A stretch of 37,473 nt of DNA from Candidatus Pacearchaeota archaeon (GCA_018303785.1 JAGVXM010000014.1:1-37473), one strand, 5' to 3'; positions 23,651 to 32,078 are shown, numbered from the stretch's first letter. The notes: a model not told the origin generated them from the letters alone. Numbers and translations are program-made.

Positions 23651-24205
23651 TTACCTGTTTTTTTCAGCTTCTTTTAGAACTTTAATCAATTGTTCCATTG
23701 ATTCGTTTAATTGCTGATTATTTTTAGTTCCTGTGCAAACTAGTTTACCGTTGCTGAATAATAAGAATGTTGCGGTAGGATTATCCAATTTATAGACTAA
23801 TCCTGGAAATTGTTCGGGTTCATACTCTGTATTTTCTAATTCTAATGATAAATAGTTTAGATTGAGCATCATATTAATATTTCCCGATGCAACAATATTT
23901 TGGACTGTGATTTTAGGCTTATCTGTTACTTTAACGCTAATTTTTCTTAAGATCTTAATTACTTGATCTATAACTTCCTTTACTTGAGCTATTGATTTTG
24001 TTCCTGTGCATACTAGATTCCCTGAAGAAAATACGAGAACTGCAGATTTTGGCTTTTTAATTCTTAAAACTAATCCTGGAAATTGTTCTGGGTTGTATTC
24101 GGTATTTGGAATTGTTCGAGCTAATTTTGTCAAAGGAACTTCTTTTCCTAATGAAGTTGTTGCAACAATATTTTGAATCTTTAAAGAAGAATTTGTCTCG
24201 GCCAT
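23651..24205 (-). CDS. tbp: TATA-box-binding protein
   Basis: Basal transcription factor that bends the TATA box and recruits TFB and RNA polymerase. The 184-residue protein shows the two imperfect direct repeats that make the saddle: first repeat IQNIVATTSLG...EYNPEQFPGLV...VLVFSSGNLVCTGTKS, second repeat VQNIVASGNIN...EYEPEQFPGLV...FLLFSNGKLVCTGTKN. The paired FPGLV and KLVCTG blocks contain the conserved phenylalanines that kink DNA. Length and symmetry are normal for archaea. It shares a convergent end with the unknown gene at 23168. Confidence 0.97.
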   Translation of the reverse strand: MAETNSSLKIQNIVATTSLGKEVPLTKLARTIPNTEYNPEQFPGLVLRIKKPKSAVLVFSSGNLVCTGTKSIAQVKEVIDQVIKILRKISVKVTDKPKITVQNIVASGNINMMLNLNYLSLELENTEYEPEQFPGLVYKLDNPTATFLLFSNGKLVCTGTKNNQQLNESMEQLIKVLKEAEKNR

Positions 24206-24341
24206 GTATTACTTTTAAATGATTATTGAATTTAAAGTATATTTTTATTTATAAATCTTTCTTATCCATTTATTTTTGACGTCGATAAAAAATATGCTTA
24301 GAGAAAGCTTTTTAAATGAAAGTTGTAAAATTTTGTCGTAA

Positions 24342-24350
24342 TTTATATAA
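24342..24350 (+). promoter_or_regulatory. TATA box upstream of the broken gene
   Basis: TTTATATAA begins 24 nt upstream of the ATG at 24366, close to leaderless spacing. This suggests that the broken gene once had, or still has, a working promoter. The rest of 24206-24341 shows only AT-rich sequence that includes the tbp promoter region on the other strand. Confidence 0.5.
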
Positions 24351-24365
24351 ATTATAAGAGAATGG

Positions 24366-24836
24366 ATGAAATTATTTAGAAAGCCGAGACCCGGTCCTAG
24401 AATTAATAAGCTTGAATCTTTGTTTCGTTATTTATAATCTGAATTTAATTCCTCTTTAGACATTATTGATTATATGGATGTGCTCAAACGTGATACGCCG
24501 ATTTTATTTCGTCCTCATTCAAATGGATTTTTTTTACAAAATGAGGATTGTATTTTGCGGTATACATCCGTTTCGGGATTGAGTAGAGATAACCTTAATT
24601 TGGTATTTAATCAAAAACCTAAGCTGAGTCTTAGCTCACAGTGTTCTTCATCGAATTATTTTCCATGCACATATATTATTGCTGAAAACCCCGATCATAA
24701 TGAAGAACCTAGAACAGTTCATATTTCTGATGAAAAGTTTAGATTAAAATAGTGGTTTACTGAAGGGAGTGAATTATTAACATTGGCTGCACAGAAATTT
24801 GACCTTCATGGGCATTATAAAAGATACAGTGCTTAA
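24366..24836 (+). pseudogene. Probable pseudogene with two in-frame stops (includes the 92-aa track ORF)
   Basis: Three open segments share one frame with no shift between them. An ATG at 24366 reads MKLFRKPRPGPRINKLESLF to TAA at 24435. The frame then stays open into the track ORF (24474-24752, MDVLKRDTPIL...), ended by TAG at 24750, and continues 27 more codons (WFTEGSELLTLAAQKFDL...) to TAA at 24834, just touching the DNA ligase end. The total is 157 codons. Both internal stops differ by one C-to-T change from Gln codons (CAA, CAG). This fits a decaying gene; readthrough or use of only the central 92 codons is possible. No family is recognised. The central part has one cysteine pair region (QCSSSNYFPC). 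Confidence 0.55.
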
Positions 24837-26524
24837 ATCGATTTTTCAACTTCTTTTTTTATCTCTGCTAAACGTGCAATATCATCAATACTTCGATCTG
24901 GACGCAAACGCGTTATTCTGGGGAATCTTAATGCAAATCCTGAAGAATAAGTAGGAGATTTTTGAATGTTTTGATAGACAACTGTTACTACAATCTCTGG
25001 TTTGACTTTGACATTTCTTCCTGATTCTGAAAGGATTAATGGCTTTAATTTTTTAGTTAATTCAATAAAGGATAATCCTTCTTCCTCTTTTTCTTTGAGG
25101 CCTGTAGAAACTTTACCAATTTCGAGCAATTCTTCTCCGTGTCTGCATGCAAGATCATAACTCGTGAGCCATCCTGCACGTTTACCTGTTCCATATTCTG
25201 CGCCAATAATTGCTAAATCAAATTCGTTATCGACGGGTTTTATTTTTACTCCGAAACCTACTCTTGCTCCAGGCTTGTATGGCGCATCAAGATTCTTCAT
25301 CATTATACCTTCTTCACCATTATCCAAAGCTTTTTTGTAAAATGATTTCGCCATTTTAAGATCGTCAGTTATAAGCGCTTCCGATGGACGAATTTTTAAC
25401 GGCTCTTTTTTTATTATTTTTTCAAGTATTTTTCTTCGTTCCTTAAATGGCTCTTTGATTAATGATTTACCATTGTAAAATAAAATATCAAAAACATTTA
25501 TTTCAATAGGCAATTCTTTCTCTAATCTTTCAATGTCATATTTTCTTTTAATTCGTTGACTTATTTCTTGGAAAGGGCGATATTTTTTTGTTTTTACATC
25601 ATATCCTACTGCTTCACTATCTAAAATAAAACTTTTTCCCTGGACATATTTTTCTACATATCTTTTTACTTCGGGGAATTGTTTTGTGACATTATCTAAC
25701 CGTCGAGTGAAAATTTTTATTTCCCCATTTTCTTCTTTATTTATCATCATTCTAAAACCGTCATATTTGTAATCTAGAAGCGCCGGTCTTCCTACTCGCA
25801 TAAAGCCTTCTTCAATTGAGTTTTCTTTAAGAAATAACATAACTTTTACAGGTCTTCCTGGTTCTAAAGAAGAATCTTCTAATGCCTTAATACCCCTTTT
25901 TGCTTTTTCAAAAACAATTTTCCAATCAATTGTTTTATCGTAAGTATCTTGTATTATTCCGGTTATCTGTTTTTTATCTTCTTCTTGATCGAAACATGCT
26001 TTTACTATTGCATCGCGTAAAGTACCATCTGCAACTCCAATACGCAAATCTTGCAATAATGTTCTTACAATAAATTTTGCTTCTTTACCGTCGGCAGAAG
26101 TCAGCAATTCTGAAATTAAAGACATTTTTTTATCAACTGTTCCCTGTCCTTCTAATTCTGGTAGTTTTCTCACGTTTTCTAGAATTTTATCAACAGTTAA
26201 TTTATGCGAGAAAAGCGTATGTTGTTTTTTGTTTCCTATTATTTCTTCAGAAACTTTTCCCAAATCTCCCAATTTTCTCCATTTGTTAAGAATTTCTGAA
26301 TCTGAAATGCCTGAGGCTTTTGCCAATGCTTTAATAATTAGTTTGTCAGAAATTCCAATCTCTTTTTCTGAATAATCCGGATATATTTTGCCTTGTAGCA
26401 AATAAATCGTATCTGCATTTGATTTTAATTTTTTTAAAAAATTTGCGAGAATTTCTGTTTTTTTAAGACGAGAAGGATTTTTTTCTAATTCTTCATATGT
26501 TTCACATAATTCTGAATATTTCAT
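24833..26524 (-). CDS. lig: ATP-dependent DNA ligase
   Basis: Seals nicks in DNA during replication and repair. The 563-residue protein has the archaeal layout: an N-terminal DNA-binding domain (1-220), the adenylation domain with the nucleophilic lysine in DYKYDGFR (motif I, near residue 250), motif III ILDSEAVGYD, motif IV EEGIMMKN and motif V FGVKIKP, and the OB-fold ending with the basic RFPRITRLRPDRS segment (motif VI region). The length is typical (550-600). It is the replication ligase of archaea, whereas bacteria mainly use the NAD-dependent enzyme. Genes on either side (L15e, pseudogene) are unrelated. Confidence 0.96.
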   Translation of the reverse strand: MKYSELCETYEELEKNPSRLKKTEILANFLKKLKSNADTIYLLQGKIYPDYSEKEIGISDKLIIKALAKASGISDSEILNKWRKLGDLGKVSEEIIGNKKQHTLFSHKLTVDKILENVRKLPELEGQGTVDKKMSLISELLTSADGKEAKFIVRTLLQDLRIGVADGTLRDAIVKACFDQEEDKKQITGIIQDTYDKTIDWKIVFEKAKRGIKALEDSSLEPGRPVKVMLFLKENSIEEGFMRVGRPALLDYKYDGFRMMINKEENGEIKIFTRRLDNVTKQFPEVKRYVEKYVQGKSFILDSEAVGYDVKTKKYRPFQEISQRIKRKYDIERLEKELPIEINVFDILFYNGKSLIKEPFKERRKILEKIIKKEPLKIRPSEALITDDLKMAKSFYKKALDNGEEGIMMKNLDAPYKPGARVGFGVKIKPVDNEFDLAIIGAEYGTGKRAGWLTSYDLACRHGEELLEIGKVSTGLKEKEEEGLSFIELTKKLKPLILSESGRNVKVKPEIVVTVVYQNIQKSPTYSSGFALRFPRITRLRPDRSIDDIARLAEIKKEVEKSI

Positions 26525-26575
26525 TTGATTATCCTTTAAAATAAAGAAAATATGTTTTTTATATATTTGGTAGAA

Positions 26576-27148
26576 TTATTTTCCTCGTCTATGGCCTGCA
26601 CGCACTGACGGTCTGTTCTTATTTGTAGGACTTTTATTTCTTAATCCTCGAGATTTTTTCCCTGCGCTTGTTAATCCTCGAAAAACTCTGCCTTGATTAT
26701 TTTTTTCTGTAATCCAATTAATAACTTGGTCACTTTTAATTTCTGGCTGAGCTGGATCAACTAGAATTACTTCGAAAAAATAATGCTTTCCGTCTTGTGC
26801 TAAATAATAAGAATTTAAAACTTCTAAATTAGGGAATTTTTTTTGTGCTCTTTGTTCAGCTACCCACCGATAATTCATTTTCAATACTTTTGAAACGGTC
26901 ATTCGTTTACTTCTTCTTCCTTTTCGTGGCCGTGGATTTTTACGTCCGCCTCTCTTTACTCTAACTCGTGCAACCACATATCCTTTTTTTGCTTTATATC
27001 CTAACATTCTCGCCTTATCTAATCTAGTTGGCTTCTCAATTTTAGTAACTGCATTTTCAGTTCTCCAAGTGATCATAGAAGTTCTAACCATCTCTTGATT
27101 CGGTACTTTCCACGCCTCTCGTATATAATGGTATAATCCTTGCGCCAT
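26576..27148 (-). CDS. rpl15e: 50S ribosomal protein L15e
   Basis: A large-subunit protein of archaea and eukaryotes. The 190-residue product starts MAQGLYHYIREAW, as in the family, and continues with RLDKARMLGYKAKKGYVVARVRVKRGGRKNPRPRKGRR, the rRNA-binding basic block, then WVAEQRAQKKFPNLEVLNSYYLAQDGKHYFFEVILVDP and the C-terminal GLTSAGKKSRGLRNK. Length and motifs are normal. A GATTTAAAAACC element lies about 30 nt before the ATG, giving a leaderless start. Like S17e it marks the window as archaeal. Confidence 0.97.
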   Translation of the reverse strand: MAQGLYHYIREAWKVPNQEMVRTSMITWRTENAVTKIEKPTRLDKARMLGYKAKKGYVVARVRVKRGGRKNPRPRKGRRSKRMTVSKVLKMNYRWVAEQRAQKKFPNLEVLNSYYLAQDGKHYFFEVILVDPAQPEIKSDQVINWITEKNNQGRVFRGLTSAGKKSRGLRNKSPTNKNRPSVRAGHRRGK

Positions 27149-27236
27149 ACAAATCTTAGAAAGAGATGGTTTTTAAATCTTTCACATAAGTAAATGGTCC
27201 TACTCACATTCCCATTCTGGAATTTTTATAAAATAG

Positions 27237-27273
27237 TCAAAATGAGAATACTCTGCTCATAATTCCATTTTGA
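27237..27273. repeat. Inverted repeat in the L15e-tRNA spacer
   Basis: TCAAAATG (27237-27244) and CATTTTGA (27266-27273) are complementary, with an inner ATGAG/CTCAT pair. The spacer 27149-27372 holds the L15e promoter and several such arms but no gene I can support. Confidence 0.4.
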
Positions 27274-27282
27274 TATTTATAT

Positions 27283-27348
27283 TAATTGCCAAAATGAAAT
27301 TATTCGATTTGAACGAAATGTAATGTTTATTCGTAATCTAGGCAATTA
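27283..27348. repeat. 8-bp inverted repeat, 50-nt spacer
   Basis: TAATTGCC (27283-27290) and GGCAATTA (27341-27348) could close a larger stem around the sequence just 3' of the tRNA. It may belong to an RNA structure or be chance in AT-rich DNA. Confidence 0.3.
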
Positions 27349-27370
27349 GGTATTGTTTTTGCAATACCTA
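27347..27370 (-). terminator. Stem-loop directly 3' of tRNA-Ile
   Basis: TAGGTATTG and CAATACCTA form a perfect 9-bp stem with a 6-nt loop, starting 2 nt after the tRNA end in the direction of tRNA transcription. It could end or process the tRNA precursor. Confidence 0.45.
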
Positions 27371-27372
27371 TA

Positions 27373-27446
27373 TGGTCCTGCCAAGATTTGAACTTGGGAC
27401 CCCTACCTTATCAGAGTAGTGCTCTACCAGGCTGAGCTACAGGACC
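27373..27446 (-). tRNA. tRNA-Ile (anticodon GAT)
   Basis: The 74-nt minus-strand sequence folds as a full cloverleaf. The acceptor GGTCCTG pairs with CAGGACC (7 bp, discriminator A), the D arm is GCTC/GAGC, the anticodon stem is CTACT/GGTAG with loop CTGATAA, and the T arm is CCAAG/CTTGG with loop TTCAAAT. The anticodon is GAT, decoding AUC/AUU isoleucine. The CCA end is not encoded. There is no intron. Confidence 0.96.
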
Positions 27447-27467
27447 TTTAATTGGTACTTTTACAAT

Positions 27468-27492
27468 CCCTTATAGAGGTTATGTATAAGGG
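27468..27492. promoter_or_regulatory. Palindrome with a TATA-like arm on each strand
   Basis: CCCTTATA and TATAAGGG are perfect 8-bp arms with a 9-nt spacer. The left arm, read on the minus strand as TATAAGGG, lies about 29 nt before the tRNA-Ile start and is its likely TATA box. The right arm faces tfe on the plus strand. The palindrome may therefore be a bidirectional promoter. Confidence 0.45.
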
Positions 27493-27598
27493 CCTTACAA
27501 ATCTAAAATTTGAAAGGTTTATAAGAGTTGTGTTATTTGGATGACTTTTAAAAGAAAGATATAAAAAGTATCTATGATTTTTATTCCTACTTCTCAAA

Positions 27599-28336
27599 AT
27601 GGCTAAACAGACTCTTAATACTAAACCCGCCGATAAAGACGCATCACAAATAGAACTTCTTAAAATAATTGTTGAAGATTTAATAAATAAACAGTCTGTT
27701 GTTATTATCGATTTACTTGCTGGCAAAAAAAATGTCAATGAATTTCATATTGCCGAGAAATTAGGATTAACAATAAATCAGACAAGAAATATTTTATATA
27801 AATTATCTGATTATGGGCTTGTTTCTTTTACGAGGAAAAAAGATAAAAGAAAAGGTTGGTATATTTATTTCTGGGAACTTAATACGCATCAATCTCTTAT
27901 ATTACTGAAAGAAAAATTAGAGAAAAAAATTGAGGTGTTGGAGTCACAGCTAAAAAATCGACGGGAAAGTCGTTATTATCTTTGTGAAACTTGCTCAATC
28001 GAAGTAGATGAAGAGAATGCGTTATTGAACAATTTTGTTTGTCCTGAGTGTGAAAATGTTTATATTCTTTCAGAAAGCGGTGAGATCATAAAAAATATTG
28101 AGAAAAATATTGTTAAGCTCAAGAAAGAGGTAGGATTTGTTAATGAAGAAGTACAAAAGCATCAAGTTAAACGTGCTAAACAGAAAGTACGAAAAATTGC
28201 GCGTGAAGAAAAAGTAAAAGTTGAGAAAAGAAGAAAGGCGCATCAAGAAAGAATGAAGCTTAAGGGAAAATTACCTAAAGTCATTAAGAAAACTACTGAC
28301 ACGAGAATTAAAAAAAAGATTAAAAAGAAAAAATAA
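27599..28336 (+). CDS. tfe: Transcription factor E (TFE)
   Basis: TFE is the archaeal counterpart of TFIIE-alpha and helps open the promoter with TBP, TFB and RNA polymerase. The 245-residue protein has an N-terminal winged helix (VNEFHIAEKLGLTINQTRNILYKLSDYGLVSF), a long coiled coil (LKEKLEKKIEVLESQLKNRRE), and a zinc ribbon (CETC...CPEC, about 133-154). A strongly basic C-terminal tail rich in Lys/Arg (from about 180 on, ending IKKKIKKKK) is longer than in the roughly 180-residue family average and may bind nucleic acid. It is followed after 7 nt by the rhomboid gene, so the two are likely co-transcribed. Confidence 0.94.
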   Translation: MAKQTLNTKPADKDASQIELLKIIVEDLINKQSVVIIDLLAGKKNVNEFHIAEKLGLTINQTRNILYKLSDYGLVSFTRKKDKRKGWYIYFWELNTHQSLILLKEKLEKKIEVLESQLKNRRESRYYLCETCSIEVDEENALLNNFVCPECENVYILSESGEIIKNIEKNIVKLKKEVGFVNEEVQKHQVKRAKQKVRKIAREEKVKVEKRRKAHQERMKLKGKLPKVIKKTTDTRIKKKIKKKK

Positions 28337-28343
28337 TATTTCT

Positions 28344-29246
28344 ATGGCCCCTTGGTTCGAAAAAAAATTAGGAAAAGAAAATTTGAGAAAGGAATCATTA
28401 CGGAGAATTGATAATTCGCATCAAAGTTTTTTCCGGAAATTGAGCATTACACAATGGCTTATTATTCTCAATGTTATCGTATATCTTCTTGTTTTTTTGA
28501 CGATTACTTTTGGTGCGAATGAGAAAAGAGTTTTTTCTTTAATTGCTCTTCAGCCAAATAATTTTTTCTCAGGGTCAATTTGGACTGCCTTTACAAGTAT
28601 GTTTACACATATTTGGCTCCCTCATTTAATTTTTAATATGATTTCGCTTTTATTTTTGGGAAATTTTTTAGAAAGAATAATTGGGAGAAAAAAATTTTTA
28701 TGGTTTTATATTTTCTCTGGATTAGTTGCTTCAATTTTTTATGCAGCCCTTTCTTATTTTTTTGGAAGTTCAGATTTAGGTGCGCGAATATTTGTTTCTC
28801 CTGAATCCTATGCAGTAGGTGCTTCTGGGGCTATATTCGGACTTGCTGGATTATTATCAGTTTTAACACCTTTTATGAGTGTTTACTTGATTGCTGGACC
28901 AATTATCGCTATCGTTGTTCAGTCTTTGATTGGCATGGTCATTGAACAAGAAGCAATTCTTGCTATGATAAATTTTGTTATAACAGTGTATATTTTTTTC
29001 TCAATCTTTTCCATGTTTTCACATTCTTCTGTTATGAGAAATATAGCAGTTCCGATACGAATGCATTTCTGGATACTTCCTATTGCTGCAATTGTACCGT
29101 TATTTATCGTCGGGTTGTTTGTCGAATTACCCATTGGAAATACTGCACACCTTGGCGGTTTAATTGCAGGAATTTTTTACGGATTTTATTTAAAAAATAA
29201 ATATAAAAAGAAAACTGCTATGATTAGCAAATATTTTAGCAGATGA
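28344..29246 (+). CDS. Rhomboid intramembrane serine protease
   Basis: Cuts transmembrane segments within the bilayer. The 300-residue protein has a cytosolic basic N-terminus and six or more membrane spans. The catalytic serine is Ser151 in VGASGAIFG, and the partner histidine is His269 in NTAHLGGLIAG. The conserved loop motif HLIFNMISLLFLG (L1 region to TM2) is also present. The usual rhomboid core is intact. The spacing after tfe (7 nt) suggests shared transcription but no functional link is obvious. Substrates are unknown. Confidence 0.9.
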   Translation: MAPWFEKKLGKENLRKESLRRIDNSHQSFFRKLSITQWLIILNVIVYLLVFLTITFGANEKRVFSLIALQPNNFFSGSIWTAFTSMFTHIWLPHLIFNMISLLFLGNFLERIIGRKKFLWFYIFSGLVASIFYAALSYFFGSSDLGARIFVSPESYAVGASGAIFGLAGLLSVLTPFMSVYLIAGPIIAIVVQSLIGMVIEQEAILAMINFVITVYIFFSIFSMFSHSSVMRNIAVPIRMHFWILPIAAIVPLFIVGLFVELPIGNTAHLGGLIAGIFYGFYLKNKYKKKTAMISKYFSR

Positions 29247-29283
29247 GTATATTTAAAAACTAATTTTACTTTTTATATTTAAG

Positions 29284-30000
29284 ATGCGAAAAAAACAGAA
29301 AAAGAAAAAAGATTTCATTTATGATCATTTCAGAAACGGTTTAAAAACAATTCGCGATTCGAAAATTTATTTATATTTTGCTGTTGGTTTGTTTTTATTA
29401 TTTACATTTATTGGATTTTTATTCCCAATTTTTTTTGATGAGCAAATTCAAAATACAATTACTGACCTTGTCAATAAAACTGAAGGGTTAGGACCTTATG
29501 GACTTATGAGATTTATAATAACCAATAATATTCTTACCTCTTTTTTTGGAATGATGCTGGGAATTTTATTAGGTTTACCGACCCTATTTGTTTTGGTATT
29601 GAATGGGTATATTCTTGGTTATGCTGCAAATAAAAGTGTGGCTATAGAAGGGATTCTAATTTTGTGGAGATTATTACCTCATGGCATTTTTGAATTGCCT
29701 GCAGTTTTGATTAGCTTGGGATTAGGAATTAAACTTGGCTACGAATTGATGATAAATTGTATTCATTCTATTGATAAAAAAGCTAATCAAGTTAAAATTT
29801 CTTTGTTACGATTATTATCTTTTGTATTTTTCCCGATTGCTTTTTTTGTCTATTTAGTTATGACATTTACGAGAGATAGATTACGAAATTTATTTATAAT
29901 AAATATTCGAAATTCGCTCGATGTTTTTATTTTTATAGTTGTCCCTTTGTTAGTTATTGCTGGAATAATTGAGGGTTTTTTGATTTGGGTTTTGAGTTAG
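29284..30000 (+). CDS. SpoIIM-family (DUF95) membrane protein
   Basis: The 238-residue protein matches the SpoIIM/DUF95 membrane family: a basic N-terminus, a first span (LYFAVGLFLLFTFIGFLFPIF), a central pair (SFFGMMLGILLGLPTLFVLVLNGYILGYA) and the signature LPHGIFELPAVLISLGLGIKLGYEL, then two further spans near the C-terminus. In Bacillus SpoIIM acts with SpoIID/P in engulfment; the archaeal versions are of unknown function but widespread. It is probably in the membrane of the cell envelope. Its last 51 nt are overlapped by the PIN-like gene on the other strand. Confidence 0.85.
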   Translation: MRKKQKKKKDFIYDHFRNGLKTIRDSKIYLYFAVGLFLLFTFIGFLFPIFFDEQIQNTITDLVNKTEGLGPYGLMRFIITNNILTSFFGMMLGILLGLPTLFVLVLNGYILGYAANKSVAIEGILILWRLLPHGIFELPAVLISLGLGIKLGYELMINCIHSIDKKANQVKISLLRLLSFVFFPIAFFVYLVMTFTRDRLRNLFIINIRNSLDVFIFIVVPLLVIAGIIEGFLIWVLS

Positions 30001-30849
30001 ATTGAATAAATGGCCTTTTTGTTCCCAAAATTTTTTTATTTTCTCAATAAGGTTATCTGAAATATTGTTTGGTGTTGAAAAATCTTTTACATATTCAAAA
30101 TCTATGAGATTTATTGACCCAAAATTGTCAATTAAAAAAATATTAGGGAAATTATCATGTAATGACCTACGAAAATTATCATTAAATGGTTTAAAATATT
30201 CTAAACCTAAAATTCGTGGAACAACGTCAAATAGAGCTACAAAATCAAAGTCTCCTGAAAGAAGAGATGAACGATTTTCATTTAGAGCATCAAACAAGCA
30301 TCGTGTAACATACTTTTCATCGGTGTCCAAAGGTTTTTGTCTTCCTCCTTTATAACCATATTTTATCCCTGAGTCTCTTTTTAGTTCTAAGTCCATAGAA
30401 ATAAATTTAACTATTTCGTGGAGTGTTTTAAATTCAAAAGAATTTGATCTAATTTCCTTTCTTTTTGATAATTTGATATTATTGGCTAGTACTTCAATGA
30501 TATCCTCTATTAGTTTTTTATTTTCATTACCTCGATATGAATATGTATTTCCATTTTTTGCGATATATGCCGTTAGAATTCGATTAAATCTTCTTATCTC
30601 CGTTGTTGCAGGATAAATTGTACTTGCATTATTGAATCTTAGCAATTTATTATGATTTAATTCTTCTTTGTACGTATATAATAATTTATTGGGATCTAAA
30701 AAATCAATATATTGACCTTCAATTAGATGATTTCCCAGTCCATTATAATCTCTGCTGTAACCACTTTTTTTCGCGCTTGGATTAATATATACTCGTGTCT
30801 CATAATGGAATATTTCATCTAATGTTACTTGTGCAAGAGATTTTTGCAT
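29950..30849 (-). CDS. PIN-like nuclease domain protein (probable)
   Basis: The 299-residue protein carries a pattern of the PIN superfamily in its middle and second half. A conserved acidic residue appears in ATTEIRRFNRI, another in the stretch DTDEKYVTRCLFDA, and a strand with LLSGDFDFVALFDV (two aspartates) is very like the PIN/NYN C-terminal motif. The first catalytic aspartate of classical PIN domains would be at RVYIN, where it is asparagine, so activity is uncertain. PIN proteins cleave RNA. The 3' end overlaps the SpoIIM gene by 51 nt in the antisense direction, unusually long here. No antitoxin gene is adjacent. Confidence 0.5.
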   Translation of the reverse strand: MQKSLAQVTLDEIFHYETRVYINPSAKKSGYSRDYNGLGNHLIEGQYIDFLDPNKLLYTYKEELNHNKLLRFNNASTIYPATTEIRRFNRILTAYIAKNGNTYSYRGNENKKLIEDIIEVLANNIKLSKRKEIRSNSFEFKTLHEIVKFISMDLELKRDSGIKYGYKGGRQKPLDTDEKYVTRCLFDALNENRSSLLSGDFDFVALFDVVPRILGLEYFKPFNDNFRRSLHDNFPNIFLIDNFGSINLIDFEYVKDFSTPNNISDNLIEKIKKFWEQKGHLFNLTQNPNQKTLNYSSNN

Positions 30850-30869
30850 AATTAAGCATTAATTTTTGC

Positions 30870-32078
30870 TTAATAAAAATTTCTCTTATAGAACCACTGG
30901 GTTAATTTCTTTTGTTTCCCATATTCTTTTAGTAAAATTGATTTTTCTCTGAAAACTTTTATTGGCAATTTGAGTCTTATTTGTGCTTGTTGCAAGGCTT
31001 GGTCGATCGTTGCAAATCTTTCTGGTGTTTTTCTGAATGCATCGCGCGTACATTCTCGTAAAATCCCGACTCCTAATGGAGCATAATAATCTGGCCTAAC
31101 TTCCCTAAAAAATATAGCTGTTGCCTGTTTTTTAATTTTTTCAAGATATTCACAGACAGCAACGCGATTTGCATAATATGCCCCTACAACATTATTCGCA
31201 TAATATTTTCTTCCATGAAATAATTCAAAATCTTGCCAGAATTTTATTTCTCCGAATTTTATTTCTGCTTCAATAACTTCGAAAGAAAAATTTCCTGGAA
31301 GCAATAATATTTCATAGTGGTTGCCATTATATTCCTCATTAAATAACAGTATTTCGTTGATTTCTTCATAATGTCGAATATTTTCCAGGAAATTTTTTGA
31401 GATAGTATCATCTACTGCTGTAATGGACCATCGAGTAGGTACTAATCTCCTTCTTGTTTGTTGTCCTAATAGACCTGTGCTTAGTATTTTGTTAATATTG
31501 GATATTGCGATTTGGGATTTGTAAAGCTCTCTTATTGCATCTGCGGCTTTAACTTGGGTATCTGAAACAATGTAATCTACTTTTGGCTTGACTTTAGGGT
31601 TTTCTTGGAGTCTTGCATGATCGAGCGGAGCTGGATTTGCGATAATAGGAGAGAACCTACTTATTTCGAGAGATTTTGCTGGAGGTTTTTTTAAAAAAAA
31701 TTCAGTTGACACTGATTTGTAAGCAAGACTTAGTTCTTGCATTATGTTTAGGAATTTTCCCGAATAGGTTTTTTTTGTATTTACTTTAAATTTACCGTAA
31801 ATTAATTGACCTCTTCGCGATAGAATATCATAAATCGAAAACTTTTTTTCATACCATACTTCTGGATATGACATTGCCTCGGTTCCTTCGTAAACTTCGG
31901 GCGATAATATTCCAGCATTCACATGAGGGTAATTGAATCTACCTACGAAAACTTCAGGTGGAGATGCACCAGAAAAATGAGTTTTATTTGGCTGTACTCC
32001 TAAATCTGAATATATAATTCTTTTCTTATTGCCTAGAATTTTTCCTTCAAATAATCTTTTATTGTTATCGAACATCAC
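30870..32078 (-). CDS. nreA: NreA-type archaeal DNA repair protein
   Basis: Nre proteins are archaeal factors linked to DNA-damage repair and binding of the sliding clamp PCNA. The 402-residue product shows the family motifs LVPTRWSITAVDD in the middle, FWQDFELFHGRKYY, and PLGVGILRECTRDAF toward the end. Near the C-terminus QKKLTQWF (389-396) is a perfect PCNA-interacting box (Q-x-x-L-x-x-aromatic-aromatic). A zinc motif sometimes found at the N-terminus of relatives is not visible; the protein begins MMFDNNKRLFEGKI. The start has two consecutive Met codons, so the initiation site may vary by one codon. Downstream of it, 20 nt away, is the PIN-like gene. Confidence 0.88.
   Translation of the reverse strand: MMFDNNKRLFEGKILGNKKRIIYSDLGVQPNKTHFSGASPPEVFVGRFNYPHVNAGILSPEVYEGTEAMSYPEVWYEKKFSIYDILSRRGQLIYGKFKVNTKKTYSGKFLNIMQELSLAYKSVSTEFFLKKPPAKSLEISRFSPIIANPAPLDHARLQENPKVKPKVDYIVSDTQVKAADAIRELYKSQIAISNINKILSTGLLGQQTRRRLVPTRWSITAVDDTISKNFLENIRHYEEINEILLFNEEYNGNHYEILLLPGNFSFEVIEAEIKFGEIKFWQDFELFHGRKYYANNVVGAYYANRVAVCEYLEKIKKQATAIFFREVRPDYYAPLGVGILRECTRDAFRKTPERFATIDQALQQAQIRLKLPIKVFREKSILLKEYGKQKKLTQWFYKRNFY

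Noticed and set aside
24750-24752. Pyrrolysine coding at the in-frame TAG
   Set aside because: No pyl genes or methylamine methyltransferases are in view, the same frame also has a TAA, and TAG ends other genes here (SpoIIM, DisA).
27448-27738. 96-aa minus-strand ORF upstream of tfe
   Set aside because: It overlaps the tfe start in antisense and reads through the promoter palindrome up to the tRNA, so it is unlikely to be a gene.
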